Shown here in pieces: positions 53,894 through 61,529 of a stretch of DNA of 64,000 bases. Position 1 is the stretch's first letter. The number at the start of each line of letters is the position of its first letter. Source of the DNA: Pseudomonas vranovensis DSM 16006 (lineage in GTDB: Bacteria; Pseudomonadota; Gammaproteobacteria; Pseudomonadales; Pseudomonadaceae); the NCBI RefSeq assembly GCF_000425805.1, contig NZ_AUED01000012.1, positions 1 to 64,000 of the forward strand. The letters are read 5' to 3'. Both the position numbers and the translations under genes were made by a program. Under the pieces are notes generated by a model. The model searched no databases, had not been told where the DNA came from, and saw only the letters and a program-made list of their open reading frames with translations.

Positions 53894-56236
53894 ATGAGCC
53901 CGTCCTTTCGCGCCGCACCCCTTTCTTCAAGGCGACTCCAACGCCTGCCCCTGGCCTTGCTGCTGGCCGGCAGCGCGCACTGGCTACCGGCTCAGGCGGC
54001 AACGCCGGAAAAGGCCGAGGTCAAGGCCAGCGACAGCCAGCTCAAGACGGTCACGGTGACCGCCCGGCGCCGCGAAGAGAGCGCCCAGAGCGTACCGACC
54101 CCCATCAGCGTACTCGACGGCCAGGCCCTGGAAAGCCAGCGGGTGTACCGCATCCAGGACCTGCAGCAGCTGGTGCCCAGCGTCAACGTGGCCTACATGC
54201 ATGCGCGCCAGTCCAGCGTGTCGATCCGTGGCCTGGGCAACAACCCGGCCAGCGATGGCCTGGAGGGCAGCGTCGGCCTGTACCTGGACAACGTCTACCT
54301 GGGGCGGCCGGGGATGGCGGTGTTCGACCTGATGGACATCGAGCAGTTGGAAGTGCTGCGCGGTCCGCAGGGCACCCTCTTCGGCAAGAACACCACGGCG
54401 GGCGTCATCAACATCAGCACCCGGGCGCCGAGCTTCACGCCGGAGCGCAGCATCGAGACTTCAGTGGGCGAGGATGGCTACTTCCAGACCAAGGGCACGT
54501 TGTCCGGTCCCTTGAGCGAAACCCTGGCCGGACGTATTTCGGCCTACCGCACCCGCAACGACGGCGACATCAAGAACGAATACGACGGCCACACCCTCAA
54601 TGGCGGTGCCCGCCAGGGCTTTCGTGGGCAGTTGCTGTACAAGCCCAGCGAGCAGTTCAACCTGCGCTGGATCGGCGACTACAACGAAGAGGACTCCAGC
54701 GCCGGCACCCGCCTGCTGTACAGCACCGGCCCGACCATCAACGGTGTCAATCGCTACGAGGCCCGTGCCCAGGCGGCGGGGGCCACGCTGATTGATGGCA
54801 GCAAACGCAAGGTGAATCTCGATACCGATCAACAGGTCACCGTGTTCCAGGGCGGCACTTCGCTGGAGGCCAACTGGACCCTGGACAACGACTTCACCCT
54901 GACCTCGGTCAGCGCCTACCGCTGGTGGGACTTCACCCCCCGCAACGACGATGGCCTGAACGTACCAGCCGCTTACAACTCCGGTGTTTCGGTGCGCGAC
55001 AAGCAGTACTCCCAGGAGTTTCGCCTGGCCTCGCCGACCGGCGGGTTCTTCGACTATGTGCTGGGCGCCTACTACTTCGGCTCCGACCTGGATAACAAAT
55101 CCTTCGTCTACTACGGACCCCAGGCGGATATCTGGAACGGCACCCCGGCGGGCGCCTTGGCCAATGTCACCACTCTGGGCAAAGGGCATATCGACACCGA
55201 CAGTTTCGCGCTGTTTGCCCAGGGCACCTGGCACCTCACCGAGCGCCTGGACTTCACGGCGGGCATCCGTGGCACCTATGAAGAAAAAAGCGCCTGGGTC
55301 GACCGTGCGGCACCGGTGGGTGGTGCTGCCGTCAGCGGTGCCGCCGCGGCTGCTCGCCAGGGGCGTGTGGGTGCTTATGACTCGGGCGACCTGAACCAGT
55401 ACAGCTTCAGCCCTTCGGGCCTACTGAACCTGAGCTATCGCTTTACCGACGACCTGCTCGGCTACGCCACCCTGTCCCATGGCGAGAAGTCGGGTGGGGT
55501 GAACCTGGCGGTGGCCACCGCGCCAGTCGCCGGGGCCGACTCGCTGCTGGTAGGCACCGAACGCGCCAACAACGCTGAACTGGGTTTCAAGAGCACGCTC
55601 TGGGACCGTCGCCTGCAACTCAACGCCAACCTGTTCTGGACCGAAGTCCACGGCTACCAGACTAACGCCTACGACGAAGCCAACCGCGTGCAATACCTGA
55701 CCAACGCCGGTTCCGTGCGCTCTCGAGGGGTGGAGGTGGAAAGCACCCTGGTGCCGTTGCGTGGCCTGACCTTGAACCTCAACGGCTCTTACAACGACGT
55801 TCGCTACCTCTCTTACAAGGATGCCCCGTGCGCGCCGGAAGTCGCCTTGCAGCCGGGTGCCCCGGCGGCCTGCGACCTCACCGGGCATCAGGTGGTCGGC
55901 GCCTCGAAGTGGATCGGCAACGCCAACGGCCAGTACCAGTGGGACCTGGACAATGGCCTGCAGCCCTACGTCACCGCCAGCTATGCGTTCCGCTCCAAGG
56001 CGGTAGGCACGGTGGAGGACTCCGACTATGCGCAGATCCCCAGCTATGCGGTGGTCAATCTCTCGACCGGCCTGCGCGGCGACTTGGGGCAGGACCAGTG
56101 GGACGTCTCGCTGTGGCTGAAGAACGCCTTCGACAAGACCTACTACACCACCCTCTGGAGCGCCGCCAACGGTGGCTATGAAGGGCTGCCGGGCACGCCA
56201 AGAACCCTGGGCTTGACCGGTCGCTACGACTTTTGA
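53894..56236 (+). CDS. TonB-dependent outer-membrane receptor
   Basis: A 780-residue receptor: signal peptide to about residue 37 (PAQAA), a TonB-box-like LKTVTVTARR (about 51-60), plug domain (about 70-180) and a 22-strand-type barrel ending in the aromatic YDF. It takes up an unknown large or scarce ligand. Its location between the sulfate transporter and other probable sulfur genes, and a dedicated tonB-exbB-exbD downstream, suggest an organosulfur ligand rather than a siderophore (inference). Its promoter region is AT-rich and shows no clear Fur box. Confidence 0.9.
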   Translation: MSPSFRAAPLSSRRLQRLPLALLLAGSAHWLPAQAATPEKAEVKASDSQLKTVTVTARRREESAQSVPTPISVLDGQALESQRVYRIQDLQQLVPSVNVAYMHARQSSVSIRGLGNNPASDGLEGSVGLYLDNVYLGRPGMAVFDLMDIEQLEVLRGPQGTLFGKNTTAGVINISTRAPSFTPERSIETSVGEDGYFQTKGTLSGPLSETLAGRISAYRTRNDGDIKNEYDGHTLNGGARQGFRGQLLYKPSEQFNLRWIGDYNEEDSSAGTRLLYSTGPTINGVNRYEARAQAAGATLIDGSKRKVNLDTDQQVTVFQGGTSLEANWTLDNDFTLTSVSAYRWWDFTPRNDDGLNVPAAYNSGVSVRDKQYSQEFRLASPTGGFFDYVLGAYYFGSDLDNKSFVYYGPQADIWNGTPAGALANVTTLGKGHIDTDSFALFAQGTWHLTERLDFTAGIRGTYEEKSAWVDRAAPVGGAAVSGAAAAARQGRVGAYDSGDLNQYSFSPSGLLNLSYRFTDDLLGYATLSHGEKSGGVNLAVATAPVAGADSLLVGTERANNAELGFKSTLWDRRLQLNANLFWTEVHGYQTNAYDEANRVQYLTNAGSVRSRGVEVESTLVPLRGLTLNLNGSYNDVRYLSYKDAPCAPEVALQPGAPAACDLTGHQVVGASKWIGNANGQYQWDLDNGLQPYVTASYAFRSKAVGTVEDSDYAQIPSYAVVNLSTGLRGDLGQDQWDVSLWLKNAFDKTYYTTLWSAANGGYEGLPGTPRTLGLTGRYDF

Positions 56237-56480
56237 AGACGGTTTTCCATGCCTGCACCGAATACTTTTCATGCGCTGCAGGCATGGCAGATCTGGTGCT
56301 TGACGCCAGGCCTTGAACGGCGTGGCGTTGAGCGGCAAGGTCGATTTTTATATTCCTTAAACTTCTATTGATAACTTCAAAGATTACTTTAAGAAATAAG
56401 CAGTGCGCAGCGATGATTCTGTCCAGCGAAGGCAAATGAGCTGCCTTCGATGAAACGAACGAGATCCCGGGAGTTGATCA

Positions 56481-57275
56481 ATGGGTAATGTCCAGACCGC
56501 TGCCACCGCGCTCGATGTGCTCTGGCGCCAGACGCCGAGCGGTGAGCTGGTCGACCTCGGCCGACCACACCGCCTGCCGCTGGCGTACCAGCGCCTGCAG
56601 CGCACCCCGAAAAGCACCCTGGGGCGCCGGGAAAAAGTCCTCTTGGGGATTTTCGCCCTGGCCTTGCATGGCGCGGTGGCTTACTGGGTGAGCCAGGCGC
56701 CGACGCCGGTGTTGCCGGTGGTGCCGCCGGAAATTCCACCGATGACTATTGAGTTCTCGCAGCCGGCACCGCCGGTGGTGCAACCCCCTCCACCCGCGCC
56801 ACCGCCAGCAGTGGTGGAGCCGCCACCACCGGTGATCGATGAGTTGGCCGCCAAGCCTGCACCCAAACCTGTGTCCAAACCTAAACCCAAGCCCGTGCCC
56901 AAGCCGGCTCCAAAACCTGCACCAAAGGCCGTCGAGCAACCCCCGGCGCCAGCGCAACCGGCCGCCCCACCGGCGCCGCCTGCACCGGCACCAGTGACGC
57001 CGGCCTCGGCCGACGCCGGGTACCTGAAGAACCCGGCACCGGAATACCCGGCCCTGGCTCACCGCCGCGGCTGGGAAGGCACGGTGCTGCTGCGGGTGCA
57101 GGTGCTGGCCAGTGGCAAGCCGGGTGAGATCCAGTTGCAGAAAAGCAGCGGTCGCCAGGCGCTCGACGATGCCGCACTGGCGGCGGTCAAGCGCTGGAGC
57201 TTTGTTCCGGCCAAGCAGGGCGAGGTGGCCCAGGACGGCTGGGTCAGCGTCCCGATCGAATTCAAGATTCACTAA
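56481..57275 (+). CDS. tonB: TonB energy transducer
   Basis: A 264-residue TonB: a cytosolic N-terminal extension (about 1-52), one membrane helix (about 54-72), a long Pro/Lys-rich spacer (about 80-165) and a C-terminal TonB domain with YPALAHRRGWEGTV and the VKRWSF ending. It transmits inner-membrane energy to the receptor upstream. ExbB follows after 26 bases. Confidence 0.92.
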   Translation: MGNVQTAATALDVLWRQTPSGELVDLGRPHRLPLAYQRLQRTPKSTLGRREKVLLGIFALALHGAVAYWVSQAPTPVLPVVPPEIPPMTIEFSQPAPPVVQPPPPAPPPAVVEPPPPVIDELAAKPAPKPVSKPKPKPVPKPAPKPAPKAVEQPPAPAQPAAPPAPPAPAPVTPASADAGYLKNPAPEYPALAHRRGWEGTVLLRVQVLASGKPGEIQLQKSSGRQALDDAALAAVKRWSFVPAKQGEVAQDGWVSVPIEFKIH

Positions 57276-57301
57276 TTCGCGCTAACAGAGAGAGTACTGA
57301 C

Positions 57302-58024
57302 ATGACGTTATTGGCATCCCCCCTCGAATCCATCGAAAGCGCGGTGATCTGGCTGCTGGTGGGCTTCTCTGTCATCACCTGGGGCCTGGCCCTGGTCAAG
57401 GGTGTGCAGTTCGTACGCCTGAAGAATCAGGACAAGCGTTTTCACAAGCAATTCTGGGCGGCGTCCAGCCTGGATGCCGCCGCAGAACTGAGTGACAGCC
57501 AACCCGGGGCGGCTGCCCGCGTGGCCCAGGCCGGCTACGCCGCCATTGCTGTGGGCGAGCCTGGCCAGGCCAGCGACCTGAGCCAGGCCATCAATCATCA
57601 GGACCGCCTGGAACGCGCCCTGCGTCAGCAGATCGTGCGTGAACGACGCTCGCTGGAAACGGGCCTTGCGGTAGTCGCCAGTATCGGCAGCACCTCGCCC
57701 TTCATCGGCCTGTTCGGTACGGTCTGGGGCATCATGGAAGCCCTCAAGGGCATCAGTGCAGCGGGCTCTGCCAGCCTTGAAACTGTGGCCGGGCCCATTG
57801 GTGCGGCGCTGGTGGCCACGGGCGTGGGGATTGCCGTCGCGGTGCCGGCGGTGCTGGTTTACAACTACTTCCTGCGTCGCCTGAAACTCACCGCCGCCGA
57901 CCTCGATGACTTCGCCCACGATTTCTACAGCCTGGCGCAGAAGAGTGCCTTCCGCGTGCTGGTCCACCCTGCGGCCTACAAGGCAGCCGGTACCCGTGCG
58001 CAAAAAGTGAAGGAGGCCTCCTGA
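57302..58024 (+). CDS. exbB: ExbB/TolQ-family proton channel subunit
   Basis: A 240-residue MotA/TolQ/ExbB protein with three membrane helices (about 15-35, 120-145, 165-185) and the conserved STSPFIGLFGTVWGIM stretch. It forms the proton channel for TonB with the ExbD encoded next, one base after its stop. Confidence 0.93.
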   Translation: MTLLASPLESIESAVIWLLVGFSVITWGLALVKGVQFVRLKNQDKRFHKQFWAASSLDAAAELSDSQPGAAARVAQAGYAAIAVGEPGQASDLSQAINHQDRLERALRQQIVRERRSLETGLAVVASIGSTSPFIGLFGTVWGIMEALKGISAAGSASLETVAGPIGAALVATGVGIAVAVPAVLVYNYFLRRLKLTAADLDDFAHDFYSLAQKSAFRVLVHPAAYKAAGTRAQKVKEAS

Positions 58025-58025
58025 C

Positions 58026-58427
58026 ATGGCGTTCTCGACCCAGGACAGCGACGAAGTACTCAGCGAGATCAACGTAACCCCGCTGGTGGATGTGATGCTG
58101 GTGCTGCTGGTGGTGTTCATCGTCACCGCGCCCCTGCTGACCAACGCCATCCCCATTAACCTGCCCAAGACCGAGGCCGTGGCGCCGGTGGAGCAGAAGG
58201 ACCCGTTAGTGGTGAGCATCGACGGCGGCGGCAAGTTGTTCATCAACAAGGACGAGATCCAGCCCGACCTGCTGGAGACCAGCCTGCAGAGCGCCAAGGC
58301 CAAGGACCCGGAGCTGCGCGTGCAGCTGCAGGCTGATGATGGTGTGAACTACGGCGAAGTGGCGCGGGCCATGGCGGCCATCGAGCGTGCGGGCATTACC
58401 AAACTGGCGGTGATCACCGCCCGCTGA
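58026..58427 (+). CDS. exbD: ExbD-family proton channel subunit
   Basis: A 133-residue ExbD/TolR protein: SEINVTPLVDVMLVLLVVF includes the membrane helix with the essential Asp (about 25), then a periplasmic domain. A terminator follows. Confidence 0.93.
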   Translation: MAFSTQDSDEVLSEINVTPLVDVMLVLLVVFIVTAPLLTNAIPINLPKTEAVAPVEQKDPLVVSIDGGGKLFINKDEIQPDLLETSLQSAKAKDPELRVQLQADDGVNYGEVARAMAAIERAGITKLAVITAR

Positions 58428-58442
58428 ACGAGCAAGACTTCA

Positions 58443-58478
58443 GGGACCATTTCTGTGGCAGGGGATGGTCCCTTTTTT
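58443..58478 (+). terminator. Rho-independent terminator after exbD
   Basis: gggaccat / atggtccc stem with a 14-base loop and a six-T tail, 16 bases after the exbD stop. Confidence 0.8.
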
Positions 58479-58498
58479 GTGCCTGTAGCACTGCCCTC

Positions 58499-58596
58499 GT
58501 AGCCGCGGCCGACAGGCTGCGATCGGCCGCGAAGCGGTCGTGGAGGTTCCTGGGCGACTGCTGCGCAGTCGATCGCAGCCTGGCGGCAGCGGCGAC
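58499..58596. repeat. REP-like compound element
   Basis: tagccgcggccgacaggc..., gatcggccgcgaagcggtcg, gactgctgcgcagtc and cctggcggcagcggcga modules, as at 14528 and 38598. It fills much of the 275-base gap between exbD and the hydrolase gene. Confidence 0.75.
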
Positions 58597-58624
58597 AAGC
58601 ACTATGGTTTTGGTTATTAATAAA

Positions 58625-58641
58625 TAGCTTCTTATTCCTTT
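58625..58641. promoter_or_regulatory. 17-base motif, copy 1, upstream of the hydrolase gene
   Basis: TAGCTTCTTATTCCTTT, 62 bases before the hydrolase start; an exact inverted copy lies at 60281-60297, before the MetQ-like gene. Likely a shared regulator site. Confidence 0.45.
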
Positions 58642-58702
58642 ACGAATATAACCACCTCCCTATACTTGACCTCATGTACGCAAACCAGCAGGAGGCGTTC
58701 CC

Positions 58703-59284
58703 ATGCGCAATGAGTCGATCCGTTACCTGATTGTGCCGGGCTGGCAAGGTTCGCCAGAGGATCATTGGCAGAGTCACTGGCAGCAGGTGCTGCCCAACAG
58801 CGCTCGGGTCGAGCAGGCCGACTGGCTGACGCCAACGCGTGAGGACTGGGTTGCGGCACTGGAACAGGCGGTCGCCGCTGACGATTCGCCGGTGATCCTG
58901 ATTGCCCACAGCCTGGGCTGCATTACCGTCGCCCATTGGGCTGCACACGCCAGTGTGAACCTGCTGCGTCGCGTTCGTGGCGCCTTGCTGGTGGCGCCGG
59001 CCGATGTCGAGCGCCCCACCTGCGCCGACGTCCTGCGCAACTTCGCCCCGATTCCACAGCAGTTGTTGCCGTTTCCAAGCCAGGTGGTCAGCTCCGACAA
59101 CGACCCGGCCGTCAGTGCCCCGCGTGCCATGCAACTGGCCCGGGCGTGGGGCGCCGAGGCGGGCTTTCTGGCCGGTGCCGGGCATATCAACGTCAAATCC
59201 GGGCACCGTCGCTGGGAACAAGGTTTCGCCTACCTGTACCGCCTGCAGAGCCGCCTCGAACAGCACGCCCTTCGCCGCGCCTGA
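58703..59284 (+). CDS. RBBP9/YdeN-family alpha/beta hydrolase
   Basis: A 193-residue serine hydrolase. The start RYLIVPGWQGSPEDHWQSHW is characteristic of the RBBP9/YdeN family; nucleophile Ser in AHSLGC (about 75), Asp in SSDNDPAVS, His in GAGHINVKSGH. The substrate is unknown; position suggests cleavage of an organosulfur or ester compound. A sigma-54 activator gene follows 64 bases later. Confidence 0.85.
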   Translation: MRNESIRYLIVPGWQGSPEDHWQSHWQQVLPNSARVEQADWLTPTREDWVAALEQAVAADDSPVILIAHSLGCITVAHWAAHASVNLLRRVRGALLVAPADVERPTCADVLRNFAPIPQQLLPFPSQVVSSDNDPAVSAPRAMQLARAWGAEAGFLAGAGHINVKSGHRRWEQGFAYLYRLQSRLEQHALRRA

Positions 59285-59348
59285 TTCCGGGCGCTGACCT
59301 TCGCCAGATCCGACGCCCGGCCTCAGGTGCCGAGGGCGGGAGTTTGCC

Positions 59349-60290
59349 ATGAGTACTCACGACACCCTGGGGCAGCCATTGCTGACCTTCCCCGAGCAGG
59401 ACAAAAGCCCGCTGAGCATCCGCGCCAAGGCGCTGGTGTTCGTCGACCCGCGTTCGCGGCAACTGCGCGAAGAGCTGGAGCTGCTGGCGCCGCTGGCGTT
59501 GCCGGTGCTGATTCGCGGCGAGACCGGCACCGGCAAGGAGTTGCTGGCCCGTCAGATCCACCGGGCCAGCGATCGTGGCGGCCTGTTCGTTTCGGTCAAC
59601 TGCGCCGCCATCAGTCCTACCTACGCCGACGCCGAGTTGTTCGGCTATAGCGCCGGGGCCCATAGTGGGGCGGCCAGCAGCCGCGCCGGCTGGTTCGGCT
59701 CGGCCAACGGCGGCACGCTTTATCTGGACGAGATCGCCGATTTGCCGCTGGCGATCCAGGTCAAGCTGCTCGCCGCCCTGGAAAACCATGAAGTCACCCG
59801 CGTTGGTGCCCAGCAACCTCACCCGGTGGATGTGCGGCTGGTGGCGGCATCGAGTATCGATCTGGCGGAAGCGGTCAATGCCGGCAAGTTCCACGAGCGG
59901 CTCTATCACTATTTGCGCGAGGGCCGCCTGGAGCTGCCAGCGTTGCGTGAGCGGGTGGGTGACATCCTGCCGTTGGCCGAGTATTTCGTCGGTATCTACA
60001 GCCCGCGGCTGAACCTGCCGGTACCGCTGATCAGCGAAGCGGCGCAGCGGGTGCTGGAATTGCACAGCTGGCCGGGCAATACCCGGGAGTTGGAAAACGT
60101 CATTCATTTCGCCTTGCTGGTCAGCAGTGGCGAAGAGATTCTGCCCCAGCACCTGAACCTGCCCACACCGCTGCAAGTGCTGGCCAGGCAGCTGGATCAC
60201 CTCTGCGCCTGGGGCGAGCCACATGAGCTGAGTGCGGTGCAGGGCTTGCTGGAGCACGTGCTAGTGCAGCTTGCGTCAAAAAAGGAATAA
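59349..60290 (+). CDS. Short sigma-54 activator-like AAA+ protein (SfnR-like)
   Basis: A 313-residue protein that is mostly an AAA+ sigma-54 activation domain: Walker A GETGTGKE (about 57-64), Walker B GTLYLDEI, and the closing HSWPGNTRELENVIHFALL. The sigma-54-contact loop reads GAHSGA in place of GAFTGA, and the C-terminus (about 285-313) has no recognisable Fis-type helix-turn-helix. Related Pseudomonas proteins (SfnR group) control sulfone and organosulfur use. It may act without direct DNA binding or be defective as an activator. Confidence 0.78.
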   Translation: MSTHDTLGQPLLTFPEQDKSPLSIRAKALVFVDPRSRQLREELELLAPLALPVLIRGETGTGKELLARQIHRASDRGGLFVSVNCAAISPTYADAELFGYSAGAHSGAASSRAGWFGSANGGTLYLDEIADLPLAIQVKLLAALENHEVTRVGAQQPHPVDVRLVAASSIDLAEAVNAGKFHERLYHYLREGRLELPALRERVGDILPLAEYFVGIYSPRLNLPVPLISEAAQRVLELHSWPGNTRELENVIHFALLVSSGEEILPQHLNLPTPLQVLARQLDHLCAWGEPHELSAVQGLLEHVLVQLASKKE

Positions 60291-60297
60291 GAAGCTA
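60281..60297. promoter_or_regulatory. 17-base motif, inverted copy 2, upstream of the MetQ-like gene
   Basis: AAAGGAATAAGAAGCTA, exact reverse complement of 58625-58641; it overlaps the stop of the sigma-54 activator gene and lies 122 bases before the MetQ-like start. Confidence 0.45.
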
Positions 60298-60418
60298 AGT
60301 AAAAGATATTGTTGCGGCATAAAGAATCTCGGTATTGTCCGCTTCAAGCCAGCTAGCAAAGTGCTGGCAACCCAATTTGCCGTCGACTGATGGCCACGTA
60401 TTCGAATAAGGACTGCGC

Positions 60419-61204
60419 ATGAAAAAGGCTCTGTTGTTCACTGCTCTGGCGACCGCACTGTCGGTTGCAGGTTTCGCCCAGGCGGGCGAGAAACTGGTGG
60501 TTGCTGCCACCCCTGTGCCGCACGCCGAGATTCTCGAGCTGATCAAACCGACCCTGGCCAAAGAAGGTGTGGACCTGGAGATCAAGGTGTTCACCGACTA
60601 TGTGCAGCCTAACGTGCAGGTCGACCAGAAGCGTCTGGACGCCAACTACTTCCAGACCCTGCCATACCTGAAGAACTTCAACGAAGGTAAGGGCACCCAC
60701 CTGGAAACCGTGATCGGCGTCCACGTCGAGCCTTTCGGTGGCTACTCCAAGAAGATCAAGAGCCTGAGCGAACTGAAGGAAGGCGCCACCGTCGCCATTC
60801 CTAACGAAGGCAGCAACAGCGGTCGTGCCCTGTTGCTGTTGCAGAAGGCGGGCCTGATCACCCTGAAAGACCCGAAGAATGCCCTGGCGACCCCGAAAGA
60901 CATCGCCGAGAACCCGAAGAAACTGAAGTTCCGCGAGCTTGAGTCGGCCATGCTGCCGCGCGTACTGGATCAGGTGGACCTGGACATGATCAACACCAAC
61001 TACGCCCTGGAAGCTGGCTTGAACCCGGCCAAGGACGCGCTGGTGATCGAAGGCGCCGATTCGCCGTACGTGAACTTCCTGGTGGCCCGTCCGGACAACA
61101 AGGACAGCGAGGCGATCCAGAAGCTGGCCAAGGCCTTGACCAGCCCTGAAGTGAAGAGCTTCATCGAGAAGAAATACAGCGGTGCGGTACTGCCGGCGTT
61201 CTGA
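60419..61204 (+). CDS. MetQ/NlpA-family substrate-binding protein
   Basis: A 261-residue periplasmic binding protein of the methionine-uptake (MetQ/NlpA) family, with LDANYFQTLPYLKNF, AIPNEGSNSGRALLLLQ and NTNYALEAGL motifs. The signal peptide ends in AQA at about residue 21 with no lipobox Cys, so it is soluble. No metN or metI lies in the window. Methionine, methionine sulfoxide or another sulfur compound is the likely ligand, given the neighbours. Confidence 0.87.
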   Translation: MKKALLFTALATALSVAGFAQAGEKLVVAATPVPHAEILELIKPTLAKEGVDLEIKVFTDYVQPNVQVDQKRLDANYFQTLPYLKNFNEGKGTHLETVIGVHVEPFGGYSKKIKSLSELKEGATVAIPNEGSNSGRALLLLQKAGLITLKDPKNALATPKDIAENPKKLKFRELESAMLPRVLDQVDLDMINTNYALEAGLNPAKDALVIEGADSPYVNFLVARPDNKDSEAIQKLAKALTSPEVKSFIEKKYSGAVLPAF

Positions 61205-61225
61205 TTCGCCGCAGTCCGGGCTGCA

Positions 61226-61265
61226 CAAAAAACGCCGACGCAGGCTAAGCCGCGTCGGCGTTTTT
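61226..61265. terminator. Bidirectional rho-independent terminator after the MetQ-like gene
   Basis: aaaaaacgccgacgc / gcgtcggcgttttt with an eleven-base centre; A- and T-runs on both sides allow it to work on either strand. Confidence 0.88.
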
Positions 61266-61337
61266 GCGTACGGCGCGCATCAGCGCAGCCAAGAGTTTCA
61301 ACAGGTCCTGGGGATCGTGCTGCGCAGTGTTGTTCAT
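61245..61337 (-). CDS. Candidate 30-residue small protein
   Basis: An ATG at 61337 opens a 30-codon frame starting MNNTAQHDPQDLLKLLAALM with a basic end (RAVRKNADAA). Its stop codon lies in the loop of the terminator, so the hairpin would end its transcript immediately after translation ends. An AAGG lies 12 bases before the ATG, a little far. Amphipathic helix likely. It could be a chance frame; expression data are needed. Confidence 0.35.
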   Translation of the reverse strand: MNNTAQHDPQDLLKLLAALMRAVRKNADAA

Positions 61338-61445
61338 TGTTGTGTTCTGCCTTGAGGGACAAGCGATAGCGCTTGGAGTGCGCGCATGGCCGAAAGATCC
61401 CGGTGCCACCAATCAATTTGCAATGGCGGCTTGTCACAGGCTTCC

Positions 61446-61515
61446 CGTAGCCGCTGCCGCCATGAAACTTCGACGTCCGCTTCACGGCCGATCACAGCCT
61501 GGCGGCAGCGGCTAG
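61446..61515. repeat. REP-like element before the acylase gene end
   Basis: tagccgctgccgcca ... tggcggcagcggcta inverted ends around about 40 bases including cggccgatcacagcc. Same family as at 58499. Apart from the terminator, the small frame and this repeat I see nothing in 61205-61529. Confidence 0.7.
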
Positions 61516-61529
61516 GGGTCGCAACCAGC

